DNA from: Arthrobacter sp. 18067
GTDB lineage: Bacteria; Actinomycetota; Actinomycetes; Actinomycetales; Micrococcaceae
NCBI RefSeq assembly: GCF_902706295.1
Contig: NZ_CACSJJ010000011.1
Location: 1-64,000 of the forward strand
Length of the DNA: 64,000 nt
Direction of reading: 5' to 3'
A program made the translations under genes and the position numbers. Numbering within the stretch: position 1 is the stretch's first letter; every line of letters starts with the position of its first letter. The notes under the pieces were generated by a model, which was not told where the DNA came from, made no database searches, and saw only the letters and a program-made list of their open reading frames with translations. Below are positions 17,539-25,669 of the stretch, in pieces.

Positions 17539-17544
17539 CGCTCC

Positions 17545-17550
17545 AGATTA
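17545..17550 (-). promoter_or_regulatory. Putative leaderless -10 box of cysS
   Basis: TAATCT on the minus strand (17550-17545) ends 6 bases before the GTG start of cysS. The -35 element is not recognisable. Confidence 0.35.
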
Positions 17551-17573
17551 GCCGATGACGCGACGTGACCTGC

Positions 17574-17930
17574 CTACTTGCAGTATTCGCCGATCTTGTT
17601 GAACTGAACCTTGAGCTTCTCCTGCTGGTCGGGGGTGGCGGCTCCGAGCGACGACGCCGCTGCTTGGTCCATGATCGCCGCCATTTCCTTGATCGGGTTG
17701 CCGATCTCAGGAGCCAACTTGTCCGCGATCTCGTGATAATGCGCAGCGATCTGCTTGGACTGCTGCTGTTGGTTGCCATCGGGTCTGAAGGCATCGTTGT
17801 TCAGGAACTCGCAACTGGCCGTCACATCCATCTTCGGAGTCCCCGCACAACCGCCCAGCAGGAGCGCAGCAGTAAGGCCCGCGGACAGCGCCACTGCGGA
17901 ACGCACGACGCCGGCACGTAGCTTAACCAT
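17574..17930 (-). CDS. Small lipoprotein of unknown function
   Basis: A 118-residue protein. A signal peptide ends in the lipobox LLGGC, which makes Cys28 the likely lipidated residue. The mature part has a Gln-rich helix ([13 protein letters not shown]), a second helix ending in [11 protein letters not shown], and a C-terminal Cys that may pair with the Cys in TASCEF. No known domain was recognised. The ATG at 17930 overlaps the ispF stop by 8 bases, so it is translated with the ispDF operon. The mycobacterial equivalent of this locus has no gene here. Confidence 0.75.
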   Translation of the reverse strand: MVKLRAGVVRSAVALSAGLTAALLLGGCAGTPKMDVTASCEFLNNDAFRPDGNQQQQSKQIAAHYHEIADKLAPEIGNPIKEMAAIMDQAAASSLGAATPDQQEKLKVQFNKIGEYCK

Positions 17931-18474
17931 GCGGCGCACCTTTCGCGGGACCCGGCTCCGCCGACGCCGCCTCACGGCCGCTGACCGGGTACACGAGCGC
18001 CGTGGCAACGGCGGAAATTCCTTCGCCGCGGCCTGTGAAACCCAGTCCGTCGCTGGTGGTTGCCGTGACGCTGACAGGAGCATCTGCGGCTGCGGTAAGA
18101 ACCCGCTGGGATTCTTCCCTACGGGGGCCGAACTTGGGACGGTTGGCCACGAACTGCACTGCAACGTTCCCGATCTCGAATCCAGCAGCGCGCACAATGC
18201 GTGCCGCTTCACCAAGGAGCTTTACACCGGAGGCGCCAGCGAACTCGGGGCGATCCGTTCCGAAGTGGGTGCCCAGGTCACCGATACCGCAGGCCGAAAA
18301 CAGCGCGTCCGCGGCTGCGTGGGCGACGCAATCGCCGTCGGAATGCCCTGAAAGGCCTTGCTCACCTTCCCAGAAGAGCCCACCCAACCAGAGCGGCTGG
18401 GGGTCGTTTTCCGGGGCGAACGCGTGCACGTCGATGCCGATGCCGGTCCGGGGCAGGACCACGTTCGGGGTCAT
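17923..18474 (-). CDS. ispF: 2-C-methyl-D-erythritol 2,4-cyclodiphosphate synthase
   Basis: Fifth enzyme of the MEP isoprenoid pathway, forming the cyclic diphosphate from CDP-ME 2-phosphate. About 183 residues. The family signature is present: GIGIDVHAF with metal-binding Asp and His, [18 protein letters not shown], and [21 protein letters not shown] near the C-terminus. The C-terminal tail of about 20 residues is extra. The ATG at 18474 overlaps the ispD stop by one base (TGATG), so the pair is coupled. Confidence 0.95.
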   Translation of the reverse strand: MTPNVVLPRTGIGIDVHAFAPENDPQPLWLGGLFWEGEQGLSGHSDGDCVAHAAADALFSACGIGDLGTHFGTDRPEFAGASGVKLLGEAARIVRAAGFEIGNVAVQFVANRPKFGPRREESQRVLTAAADAPVSVTATTSDGLGFTGRGEGISAVATALVYPVSGREAASAEPGPAKGAPHG

Positions 18475-19256
18475 CAGCCCTCCACCCAACGGATACCCAG
18501 CGGGCCTTCCAGAAGGCCTTTGGCGATGATGAGGTCCAGTGGAGTCGTGATCTTAAGGGACTGGCTGGCTCCGCGGACAGCGTGGACCGGAACCCCCAGA
18601 AGTTCAACCAACATGGCGTCATCCGTCACGGTGGCGGCCTGTTTGTCATCGAAGAGCTCAGCAGCTTGGTGGGCCTGGCGCAGGGTAGCCAGTTCGAAGC
18701 CCTGAGGGGTCTGGACGGCCCTGAGGTGTTCGCGGGGCGCTGTTCCGGTGACCACCTCCGGGGCGATGTGGGAGTCCGTGCCGTTGGTCTCGGCGACGGT
18801 CTTGATGGTGTCCACCACCGGCATTGTGGGGATGACGGCCTTCGCACCGGAGGCCAAGGCGTCGGCGACGCGTTGGAACACGCGCTCCGGAGCCAGGGCG
18901 CGGGCCGCATCATGGACCAGCACGAATTCGGTCCCGTCCTCCAAAGCAGCCAAAGCAGCGCGGACGGAATCCGCCCGGGACGAACCGCCGTCGACCACTG
19001 AAATTTCCGGGCCGCCATCCACCAGGTCAATAGTGAAATTGGCAATCAGCTCGCGAAGTTCGGTGTCGCCCTTGGGCACGGCAATGCAGATCTGGCGCGC
19101 GACATCCGACGCGACCACGCCGCGGAGTGCGTGCATCAGGATGGCTTCGCCGCCGAGCGGAACCTGGGCTTTGGGCATGCCGTAGCCGAGCCGTTCACCG
19201 GAACCGGCGGCGACCACGATCACGGCCGTGACAGCGCGCTTCGAAGGAGTACTCAT
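18474..19256 (-). CDS. ispD: 2-C-methyl-D-erythritol 4-phosphate cytidylyltransferase
   Basis: Third enzyme of the MEP pathway (CTP + MEP to CDP-ME). 260 residues. The nucleotide-binding loop [23 protein letters not shown], the VHDAARAL segment and [10 protein letters not shown] near the C-terminus are diagnostic. It follows carD and precedes ispF. There is no ribosome binding site; the ATG is 7 bases after TAACCT, which fits a leaderless transcript. A 31-base palindrome lies directly upstream of that box. Confidence 0.95.
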   Translation of the reverse strand: MSTPSKRAVTAVIVVAAGSGERLGYGMPKAQVPLGGEAILMHALRGVVASDVARQICIAVPKGDTELRELIANFTIDLVDGGPEISVVDGGSSRADSVRAALAALEDGTEFVLVHDAARALAPERVFQRVADALASGAKAVIPTMPVVDTIKTVAETNGTDSHIAPEVVTGTAPREHLRAVQTPQGFELATLRQAHQAAELFDDKQAATVTDDAMLVELLGVPVHAVRGASQSLKITTPLDLIIAKGLLEGPLGIRWVEG

Positions 19257-19263
19257 GGGCCCA

Positions 19264-19300
19264 AGGTTACTGAAGATACTTGATGATCAAGTATCTTCAG
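19264..19300 (-). promoter_or_regulatory. ispD promoter with perfect 31-base palindrome
   Basis: TAACCT (minus strand, 19269-19264) ends 7 bases before the ispD ATG. Immediately upstream, 19270-19300 is a perfect palindrome with 15-bp AT-rich arms and a single central base. Its position over the -35/-10 spacer suggests an operator. It could also be the end of the carD terminator region. Confidence 0.45.
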
Positions 19301-19303
19301 ATG

Positions 19304-19347
19304 CTTTTTGGCAAAAAGAAACCCGGCGGCGCTTTCGCACCACCGGG
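19304..19347 (-). terminator. Terminator after carD
   Basis: On the minus strand, an 8-bp stem with one mismatch (19347-19340 with 19329-19322) is followed by TTTCTTTTTG, 9 bases after the carD stop. Confidence 0.65.
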
Positions 19348-19355
19348 CTCAATTC

Positions 19356-19838
19356 TTAGGAAGCCAAGACCTCGTCAAGAACGCTTGCAGCCTTCTCTTC
19401 GTCTGTCTTCTCAGCCAGGGCCAGTTCTGAAATCAGAATCTGCCGCGCCTTGGCCAGCATCCGCTTCTCGCCTGCGGAAAGGCCGCGATCGTGATCACGA
19501 CGCCAAAGATCGCGAACGACCTCTGCCACCTTGATGACATCGCCCGAAGCAAGCTTCTCCAGGTTCGCCTTGTAACGACGTGACCAGTTGGTAGGCTCTT
19601 CAGTGAACTCGGCGCGGAGAACGTCAAATACGTGCTCCAAGCCTTCTTTGCCCACTACGTCCCGGACCCCAACAAGGTCAACGTTCTCTGCTGGAACTTC
19701 AATGGTCAGATCACCCTGAGCCACCTTGAGCTTGAGATACATCTTCTCTTCGCCCTTGATGGTGCGCATCTTGATTTCCTCAATTTTTGCTGCACCGTGG
19801 TGAGGGTAAACTACTGTCTCGCCGACCTCAAAAACCAT
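19356..19838 (-). CDS. carD: CarD-family RNA polymerase-binding transcription regulator
   Basis: A 160-residue global regulator that binds the RNA polymerase beta subunit and stabilises open complexes, notably at rRNA promoters. The N-terminal Tudor-like interaction domain begins [19 protein letters not shown]. The C-terminal helical DNA-binding part carries the conserved Trp in [11 protein letters not shown] and the [19 protein letters not shown] helix. The ATG is preceded by GAAAGGGG. It is divergent from the LpqE-like gene and upstream of ispD, matching mycobacterial gene order. Confidence 0.95.
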   Translation of the reverse strand: MVFEVGETVVYPHHGAAKIEEIKMRTIKGEEKMYLKLKVAQGDLTIEVPAENVDLVGVRDVVGKEGLEHVFDVLRAEFTEEPTNWSRRYKANLEKLASGDVIKVAEVVRDLWRRDHDRGLSAGEKRMLAKARQILISELALAEKTDEEKAASVLDEVLAS

Positions 19839-20116
19839 GTGGACTTTCCCCTTTCCCGCAGATTAGTCTATCACGGTTAAGGCATACGACTGGCATCGGA
19901 CGGGCCCTCCAGCCGCGCCAATACAGGGAATAAGGCCTTAAACGACTTCCTCCAACCTCTTGACGAAACCTGGGAAAGATGCTTCGAGCAAGCAACCTGG
20001 CGCGGAGATCTTCTCAGTTGACTGCGCCACAATGCCTTCCCGAATCCTTATTTTGGGGGGTTTGCCGATAGGCTATGGCTGAAAAGTGTTCCAATGACTC
20101 TTGAGGAGTAGGTGTC

Positions 20117-20674
20117 GTGCGCAATACTGCGATGAACCCTGTCCAGCGCGGCAAGCTGGCAATTGCGGCGGCTGCAATCGGCGTCGGTCTTCTGTCCGTC
20201 ACCGGCTGTGGTTTCGTCAACGCCCAGCAGACTACCCACCAGTATTCGGCATCGGACGGGATCAAAGCTGATCTTGGTCCGTTGCAGTTGCGCAACATCC
20301 TGATTATTGCCTCGGGCGAGAACGAGCCTGGTCGTGTCATCGGTGCTGTGTTCAACCAGTCCAGCAGTGACGCCACCCTCACACTGAGCGGTGCCAACGG
20401 CGCCCAGACCGAGATTCCGGTCAAGGCCAACTCTGAGACGTACCTGAACGACACCGCTGATGCCGCGATCCTCAGCACCGCAGGCGTTATCCCTGGTGGT
20501 CTGACCCCCATCACCATCCGCAGCGGCTCCGACTCCGCAACGATCAACGTACCGGTGGTTGATGGCACGCTCCCCGAGTACGCGAAGTACCTGCCGTCCA
20601 CGCCGACCCCGACAGCAACGTCGACGTCGACCTCCACGGCAACGCCCACGGAGTCCGCAGCAGCCGGACACTAG
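20117..20674 (+). CDS. LpqE-like lipoprotein
   Basis: A 185-residue lipoprotein with lipobox SVTGC (Cys31), followed by a beta-rich domain with NILIIASGENEPGRVIGAVFN, LPVKAN-like strands and a C-terminal Ser/Thr/Pro/Ala low-complexity tail (from about residue 160). Position and orientation next to carD match M. tuberculosis lpqE (Rv3584), so it is probably that orthologue. The family function is not established. The GTG at 20117 has AGGAG 8 bases upstream. Confidence 0.75.
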   Translation: MRNTAMNPVQRGKLAIAAAAIGVGLLSVTGCGFVNAQQTTHQYSASDGIKADLGPLQLRNILIIASGENEPGRVIGAVFNQSSSDATLTLSGANGAQTEIPVKANSETYLNDTADAAILSTAGVIPGGLTPITIRSGSDSATINVPVVDGTLPEYAKYLPSTPTPTATSTSTSTATPTESAAAGH

Positions 20675-20689
20675 CAGGCAGCACGCTAC

Positions 20690-20749
20690 AAGCCATACAA
20701 CAAAGGAAGGGTCCCGCCGCGGCGGGACCCTTCCTTTGTTGTATGGCTT
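20690..20749. terminator. 60-bp perfect palindrome, bidirectional terminator
   Basis: Positions 20690-20719 are the exact reverse complement of 20720-20749. RNA from either strand would form a very stable hairpin ending in a run of T. It separates the convergent LpqE-like and regX3 genes. Confidence 0.85.
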
Positions 20750-20755
20750 TTGGCT

Positions 20756-21436
20756 TTACGGCTCGAACTTGTAGCCCAGCCCGCGCACCGTCACCAGGTA
20801 ACGCGGAGCGGAGGGATCGGGCTCGATCTTGCTGCGGAGGCGCTTCACGTGGACGTCCAGCGTTTTGGTATCGCCGACATAGTCCGAGCCCCATACGCGG
20901 TCGATGAGCTGCCCCCGGGTCAGGACGCGCCCTGAGTTGCGGAGCAGCATCTCCAGAAGCTCGAACTCCTTCAACGGGAGGGACACCTGCTCGCCGTTGA
21001 CGCTCACCACGTGGCGTTCGATGTCCATCCGGACTGGCCCGGCCTGCACAGTTGACGTGATGAGTTCCTCGGGCTCGCCTTGGCGGCGGAGGACAGCGCG
21101 GACACGGGCTACGAGTTCCCGGGACGAATAGGGCTTGGTGACGTAGTCGTCTGCACCCAACTCCAGGCCCACCACCTTGTCGATTTCCGAGTCCTTGGCC
21201 GTCAACATAATGACAGGCACGCTGGAGCGCTGGCGCAACTGCCGGCACACTTCCGTTCCCGGCGTTCCCGGCAGCTGGAGGTCCAGCAGAACCAGGTCAG
21301 CACCGTTCCGGTCGAACTCCACCAAGGCGTCGGTGCCGTTGTCGACTACCTCGACGTCGAACCCTTCCTTGCCCAGGAGATAGGACAGGGGGTCGCTGAA
21401 GGACTCTTCGTCCTCCACAATCAAAATCCGGCTCAA
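20756..21436 (-). CDS. regX3: Phosphate-responsive response regulator RegX3
   Basis: An OmpR/PhoB-family response regulator of 226 residues. The receiver domain starts SRILIVEDEESFSD, with phospho-acceptor Asp52 (LVLLDLQLPG). The C-terminal winged helix has LPLKEFELLEMLLRNSGRVLT and the recognition region. It pairs with SenX3 encoded just upstream. A TTG start at 21436 overlaps the senX3 stop (TTGA); the longer frame up to 21664 reads through senX3 and gives no normal N-terminus. Expected to control phosphate-starvation genes, possibly through the PHO-box-like repeat at 22791. Confidence 0.92.
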   Translation of the reverse strand: MSRILIVEDEESFSDPLSYLLGKEGFDVEVVDNGTDALVEFDRNGADLVLLDLQLPGTPGTEVCRQLRQRSSVPVIMLTAKDSEIDKVVGLELGADDYVTKPYSSRELVARVRAVLRRQGEPEELITSTVQAGPVRMDIERHVVSVNGEQVSLPLKEFELLEMLLRNSGRVLTRGQLIDRVWGSDYVGDTKTLDVHVKRLRSKIEPDPSAPRYLVTVRGLGYKFEP

Positions 21437-22731
21437 GCGCTGGCTCCTTGCTCTTGGGCGCCGCTGGCGCCCCCTTGTTGACTCGGGATACGAGGTTGAC
21501 TCGGGATACGAGGTTGTTGGGGCTCGACGGCGGCGGCTTCCGCCGCAACGTCGATGGACGCAACCGTTGTGGCAGCGGGAGCCGGAAGGCCGGCGTCGTC
21601 GTCCTGGCCTTCCATCTCCGGCAAGCGGATGGTGAACGTGGACCCTTGTCCTGGCTGGGACCAAACGGTCACCTCGCCGCCGTGGTTGGAGACAACGTGC
21701 TTGACGATGCTCAAGCCAAGGCCGGTGCCACCCGTGTGCCGGGAACGTGCAGCGTCAACGCGATAGAAGCGTTCAAACACCCGTTCCTGGTCCTCGGGGG
21801 TCAGGCCTTCGCCTTGGTCCGTGACGGAGATGGCGACGACGCCCTCCCGGGTTCGGAGGCCGACGCCAACGCGGGTGTTTTCCGGTGAATAGCGGATGGC
21901 GTTGTCGATGAGGTTTCGCAGCGCGGTGACCAGCAAGTCCCGATCACCGAACACCAGCGACTCGGAGTGGCCGCCCACCACAATCTGGATGTTCTTGCTC
22001 TCCGCCGGCAGCTGCGAACGATCAACTGCCTCAGTGATCACGGTGTTGATGTCCACGGTGTGCCCCTGCTGGGCGACATTGGCACCCTGCAGGCGGGAAA
22101 GTTCAATGATGTCCTGAACCAGGGCTGCAAGCCGGCCGGACTCCTTGTGCATGCGCTTGGCGAACCGCCGCACGGCTTCCTCGTCATCGGGCGAGGCTTC
22201 CAAGGCCTCGGCCAGCAGGGAGATGGCGCCCACCGGGGTTTTGAGCTCGTGGGACACGTTGGCCACGAAGTCGTTGCGGATCTCCTCGGTGCGGGTGATC
22301 TCGGTGCGGTCGTCGGCCAGGAGCACGATGTATTCCCAGCCAAGCATGGCTGCGCGGACCTGGACCACAATGGTGCCCTTGCCCAGCGGCCCACGAGGGA
22401 GCTCATATTGCTCCTCCAGGATCACGCCGTCGCGGCGGACCTTCGCAGTCATGTCCAGGAGCTGCTTGTGCACCACGGTGTGCCCGCGGACGAGGCCGTA
22501 GGCGTAGGCTGCCGGACTGGCCCGGACCACGCCGTCGATCGCGTCCACAACAACAAACGCGCGCCCGACGACGGCCAGCACTTCCGCTGCCCCTTCGGGG
22601 AGCAGGGGTTCAGTAACGTCCAGGTCGACAATGCTGCGTTGCCGCTCGCTGATCTTGAATGCGAGCATGCCAAAGACGCCCAACGACAGACCGACGAGGC
22701 CTGCGACGACACCTATGAGCAATGGATCCAC
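21433..22731 (-). CDS. senX3: Phosphate-sensing sensor histidine kinase SenX3
   Basis: A 432-residue kinase. It has one N-terminal membrane segment (residues 4-26), a PAS-like domain (about 45-140), a dimerisation domain with phospho-acceptor His161 (FVANVSHELKTP), and an ATPase domain with NLIDNAIRY, DQGEGL and GGTGLGLSIVKHV. The C-terminal tail is low complexity with a tandem QPRIPS repeat encoded by two identical 18-base units. The GTG start is 6 bases after TAAGCT, so it may be leaderless. It is divergent from phoU, as expected for a Pho signalling module. Confidence 0.92.
   Translation of the reverse strand: MDPLLIGVVAGLVGLSLGVFGMLAFKISERQRSIVDLDVTEPLLPEGAAEVLAVVGRAFVVVDAIDGVVRASPAAYAYGLVRGHTVVHKQLLDMTAKVRRDGVILEEQYELPRGPLGKGTIVVQVRAAMLGWEYIVLLADDRTEITRTEEIRNDFVANVSHELKTPVGAISLLAEALEASPDDEEAVRRFAKRMHKESGRLAALVQDIIELSRLQGANVAQQGHTVDINTVITEAVDRSQLPAESKNIQIVVGGHSESLVFGDRDLLVTALRNLIDNAIRYSPENTRVGVGLRTREGVVAISVTDQGEGLTPEDQERVFERFYRVDAARSRHTGGTGLGLSIVKHVVSNHGGEVTVWSQPGQGSTFTIRLPEMEGQDDDAGLPAPAATTVASIDVAAEAAAVEPQQPRIPSQPRIPSQQGGASGAQEQGASA
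21478..21513. repeat. 18-base tandem duplication inside senX3
   Basis: Two identical 18-base units (21478-21495, 21496-21513) encode the repeated Arg-Ile-Pro-Ser-Gln-Pro in the SenX3 tail. In-frame, so the length could vary between strains. Confidence 0.85.
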
Positions 22732-22737
22732 GTGTCC

Positions 22738-22743
22738 AGCTTA
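22738..22743 (-). promoter_or_regulatory. Putative leaderless -10 box of senX3
   Basis: TAAGCT on the minus strand ends 6 bases before the GTG start at 22731. TGCTTG lies 17 bases further upstream. Confidence 0.35.
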
Positions 22744-22790
22744 TGCTGTGGAAACACGGCCAAGCATTGATCCGGCCTCAAACGCGGACG

Positions 22791-22834
22791 GTTCAACTAA
22801 CGTTCATCTAAAGGTGCCGAACAGTTCACTGGGT
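22791..22834. promoter_or_regulatory. PHO-box-like direct repeat between senX3 and phoU
   Basis: GTTCA occurs at 22791, 22802 and 22824, with the degenerate GGTGC at 22813. That makes four units with exact 11-base periodicity. PhoP/RegX3 operators in Streptomyces and mycobacteria are 11-base direct repeats built on GTTCA. It sits in the senX3-phoU intergenic region, so it may autoregulate either gene. Confidence 0.65.
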
Positions 22835-22921
22835 CCTGACACAGTTACTGGTTGGACTGCCAATGGTTTTGAAATCCGACCCCCACCATGGGAACGGGAT
22901 TTCCAAGGAAAGGACGCCTTA

Positions 22922-23575
22922 GTGCGCAAGGTTTTTCAGGAGGAGCTCACCCAGGTAGGTGACGACCTCATCGAGATCTCCAAGCTGGTTCACGAAGCGA
23001 TCACGAAGGCTACTACTTCCTTCGAAGGCGCCGACGTGGATCTTGCCCAGGACGTCATCGCGGCAGATGCCCGTATCGACTTCCTGCAGAACAGCCTCGA
23101 CGAGCGAGCCATCGACATCCTTGCTTTGCAGGGTCCTGTCGCGAGCGACCTCCGCATGATTGTGGGTTCGCTGCGCATGAGTGCGTCGCTGGAACGCATG
23201 GGCGATCTCGCCCGCCACGTGGCCCAGCTGGCGCGCCTGCGCTACCCGGCCACCGTTATCCCCGCTTCGCTGACCCAGACCTTCAAGGCCATGGCCCAGC
23301 ACGACATCGAAATCACGGCCAAGGTCATCGAGCTTCTCGAGACCCGCGACCTTGAGGTTGCCCGCGACATCCTGAAGATCAACATCGCCGTGGACGACCT
23401 CCACCTCAGCGTCTTCAAGGCGATCGCCTCCCCCGAGTGGAGCGAGAGCCCGTCCACCACTGTGGACGTCGCCCTGGCCAGCCGCTACTTCGAGCGCTTC
23501 GCCGACCACGGCGTCTCGGTTGCCCGAAAGGTCACCTACCTGGTGACGGGCGAATGGCAGCCCGAAGGCTTCTAG
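22922..23575 (+). CDS. phoU: Phosphate signalling protein PhoU
   Basis: A 217-residue all-helical cytoplasmic protein with two PhoU repeats, each with the metal-binding signature (DVDLAQDVIAADARIDFLQ and SRYFERFADHGVSVARKV). PhoU proteins restrain the Pho sensor kinase when phosphate is plentiful. The GTG at 22922 has AAGGAAAGGA about 8 bases upstream; the open frame extends further but lacks family similarity. It is divergent from senX3-regX3. Confidence 0.95.
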   Translation: MRKVFQEELTQVGDDLIEISKLVHEAITKATTSFEGADVDLAQDVIAADARIDFLQNSLDERAIDILALQGPVASDLRMIVGSLRMSASLERMGDLARHVAQLARLRYPATVIPASLTQTFKAMAQHDIEITAKVIELLETRDLEVARDILKINIAVDDLHLSVFKAIASPEWSESPSTTVDVALASRYFERFADHGVSVARKVTYLVTGEWQPEGF

Positions 23576-23599
23576 CTTCAGCGCATTAAGTACGACGGC

Positions 23600-23634
23600 G
23601 GCCGGTCACCTGAGGTGACCGGCCATCGTTGTTT
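23600..23634. terminator. Terminator between phoU and gpmA
   Basis: A perfect 11-bp stem (23600-23610 with 23614-23624) has a 3-base loop and is followed by GTTGTTTT on the plus strand. It separates two convergent genes. Confidence 0.75.
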
Positions 23635-23652
23635 TATCCAGTGCCGTAGGAG

Positions 23653-24399
23653 TTATTTTTTGCCCTGGTTGGCTACCGCGAGGATGGCTTCGGCCGCAGC
23701 ATCGGGGTCCAGGTAGGTTCCACCCGGGGTGATCGGCTGGAAGTCTTCGTCCAGTTCGTACACCAGCGGGATGCCCGTGGGGATGTTCAGGCCGGCAATG
23801 GCTTCGTCGCTGACGCCATCCAGGTGCTTCACGAGGGCGCGCAGGGAGTTGCCGTGGGCGGTGACCAGCACGGTCTTGCCAGCTTTGAGGTCTTCCTTGA
23901 TGTCCGATTCCCAGTAAGGGAGCAGGCGGACCAGGACGTCCTTGAGGCATTCGGTGCGCGGCAGGGCATCGCCGAGGTCCGCATAGCGAGGATCGTGTGC
24001 CTGCGAGAATTCGCTGTCGTCGGACAGGGGCGGCGGCGGGGTGTCGTAGCTGCGGCGCCATTCCATGAACTGCTCTTCACCGAACTCGGCGAGGGTCTGG
24101 GCCTTGTCCTTGCCCTGCAATGCACCGTAGTGGCGCTCGTTGAGGCGCCAGTCACGCTTGACCGGGATCCAACCGCGGTTGGCCTTGTCCAGTGCCATGT
24201 TGGCCGTGTTGATGGCACGCTTCAGGAGCGAGGTGTAGAGGACGTCCGGGAGGATGTTGTTCTCAACCAGGAGTTCCCCACCGCGCACTGCTTCTCCGCG
24301 GCCTTGGTCGTTCAGGTCAACGTCCACCCAACCGGTGAACAGGTTCTTGGCGTTCCAGTCGCTGTGGCCGTGGCGCAGCAGAATCAGCTTGTAAGTCAT
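23653..24399 (-). CDS. gpmA: 2,3-bisphosphoglycerate-dependent phosphoglycerate mutase
   Basis: A glycolytic enzyme of 248 residues interconverting 3- and 2-phosphoglycerate. The catalytic [17 protein letters not shown] contains the phospho-His. [11 protein letters not shown] and [16 protein letters not shown] complete the active site. The ATG at 24399 is 7 bases after TAGGAT and gives the usual MTYKL N-terminus; an ATG at 24408 is possible but has no ribosome binding site. Located beside senX3/regX3 as in mycobacteria. Confidence 0.95.
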   Translation of the reverse strand: MTYKLILLRHGHSDWNAKNLFTGWVDVDLNDQGRGEAVRGGELLVENNILPDVLYTSLLKRAINTANMALDKANRGWIPVKRDWRLNERHYGALQGKDKAQTLAEFGEEQFMEWRRSYDTPPPPLSDDSEFSQAHDPRYADLGDALPRTECLKDVLVRLLPYWESDIKEDLKAGKTVLVTAHGNSLRALVKHLDGVSDEAIAGLNIPTGIPLVYELDEDFQPITPGGTYLDPDAAAEAILAVANQGKK

Positions 24400-24406
24400 G
24401 GTTTTC

Positions 24407-24412
24407 ATCCTA
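24407..24412 (-). promoter_or_regulatory. Putative leaderless -10 box of gpmA
   Basis: TAGGAT on the minus strand ends 7 bases before the ATG at 24399. The AGGA inside it could also serve as a Shine-Dalgarno sequence. Confidence 0.35.
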
Positions 24413-24456
24413 GCTGAGCGGCTCCATTGCCTGCCGGGCATTACGTCCGCGCGAGA

Positions 24457-24462
24457 TAAAGT
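24457..24462 (+). promoter_or_regulatory. Putative leaderless -10 box of the methyltransferase-like gene
   Basis: TAAAGT ends 7 bases before the GTG at 24470. No convincing -35 element is visible. Confidence 0.35.
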
Positions 24463-24469
24463 GGGGGCC

Positions 24470-25291
24470 GTGGTGCAAAAAGCGGAACGGGTGGGCTCTC
24501 CCCGGAGTCGGGGCGGAAAGCCCGTCGGCAATATCACCCGCGGCACCACGAATCCCAACCGCATGCGCCGTCTGGACCGATGGCTTGCCGGGCCGCAAGC
24601 ATGGCGGCTTCGCGCCGCCGTCGAGCCTCTGGTGGTGGACCTGGGCTATGGCGCTTCGCCAACCACAGCTGTCGAGCTTTTTGAACGGCTGCAGGCCGTT
24701 AGGCCGGATGTCCGGGTCTGCGGGATCGAGATTGAACCGGAGCGGGTCCGGACCGCGAAGGCTCTGGAGCGGCCCGGGCTGAGCTTCCATGTGGGCGGCT
24801 TCGAAGTCCCGGTGCCCGGAAAACCCGTTCTGGTCCGCGCCTTCAACGTGCTGCGGCAATATGAGGAAGCTGACGTTGCCGGGATCTGGAGCCTGGTGCA
24901 GTCGCGGCTTGCTCCAGGCGGGCTGTTCATCGACGGTACATGCGACGAGATCGGCCGCCGTGTCACATGGGTGGCGTTGGATTCCGAGCGACCGTTGAGC
25001 CTGAGCTTTTCTGTCCGGTTTGGCAGTTTTGAACTGCCGTCGGAAGTTGCTGAGCGGCTGCCTAAAGCCCTGATTCACCGGAACGTGCCGGGCGAGCCCA
25101 TCCATGCATTCCTGCAGGCCATGGACAAGGCCTGGCTGGAGGCGGCGCCGTTGGCGTCGTTCGGAAACCGGCAGCGGTGGACAGGGATGTGCCGTTCATT
25201 GCGCGACGCCGGGTGGCCGCTTCAGGATGGTCCCTCGCGGTGGCGTCTCGGTGAACTGACCGTGGCGTGGGACGCCGTGGCGCCTAAATAA
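24470..25291 (+). CDS. SAM-dependent methyltransferase-like protein
   Basis: About 273 residues. A Rossmann-like fold is suggested by [21 protein letters not shown] (glycine-rich SAM loop), [17 protein letters not shown] (acidic ribose-binding residue) and [21 protein letters not shown], as in class I methyltransferases. The remainder ([22 protein letters not shown] and C-terminal Trp/Arg-rich parts) is actinobacteria-specific. The substrate is unknown. The frame opens at 24398, but the GTG at 24470, 7 bases after TAAAGT, avoids overlap with gpmA. Divergent from gpmA. Confidence 0.7.
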   Translation: MVQKAERVGSPRSRGGKPVGNITRGTTNPNRMRRLDRWLAGPQAWRLRAAVEPLVVDLGYGASPTTAVELFERLQAVRPDVRVCGIEIEPERVRTAKALERPGLSFHVGGFEVPVPGKPVLVRAFNVLRQYEEADVAGIWSLVQSRLAPGGLFIDGTCDEIGRRVTWVALDSERPLSLSFSVRFGSFELPSEVAERLPKALIHRNVPGEPIHAFLQAMDKAWLEAAPLASFGNRQRWTGMCRSLRDAGWPLQDGPSRWRLGELTVAWDAVAPK

Positions 25292-25317
25292 CGGCCGGAT
25301 TGACCAGTAACGCCTTT

Positions 25318-25659
25318 TTACCAGGGGCCGTATGGGCCGACGTTGCGGTTGCCGCCGCTGCCGGCCTCGCGAAGGGCGGGACGGACATCGGCAAGATACA
25401 CGCACGCCGCGGTGACGGCGGCGATGCCGAAGAGGCCCAGGCCGCTTCCGCCGGTGAAGACCGTCAGGGCGCCGATCGCAAAAGCGACGCCGGTGAGCGC
25501 GGTCCAGAACGTCTTGGTCCGTTTGGAAGCAGCCACGAAGAGCGTCGGCCGGTGGCGCAGGCAGTCCGCGAAGGCCCACACTTCCAGGGCGAGGGCCACC
25601 AAGCCAAGGATGAAGTAGACCCCGTTGGTGACGTAGGCAATCAAGAGTTTTCCGTCCAC
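25318..25659 (-). CDS. DUF2516 family membrane protein
   Basis: A 113-residue protein with about three predicted membrane segments (roughly 8-30, 50-70, 72-92), an Arg/Lys-rich loop (RHRPTLFVAASKRTKTFW) and a Gly/Asn/Pro-rich tail. It matches the actinobacterial DUF2516 family, which has no known function. The GTG start is 7 bases after TAGGCT, whose TAG is also the stop codon of the preceding PLP enzyme gene, so it may have its own promoter or be read through. Confidence 0.8.
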   Translation of the reverse strand: MDGKLLIAYVTNGVYFILGLVALALEVWAFADCLRHRPTLFVAASKRTKTFWTALTGVAFAIGALTVFTGGSGLGLFGIAAVTAACVYLADVRPALREAGSGGNRNVGPYGPW

Positions 25660-25669
25660 GCCCTTTAGC

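Noticed and set aside
21437..21664. Long N-terminal extension of regX3
   Set aside because: It overlaps the senX3 tail and yields an Arg/Pro-rich stretch; the TTG at 21436 gives the normal receiver-domain start.
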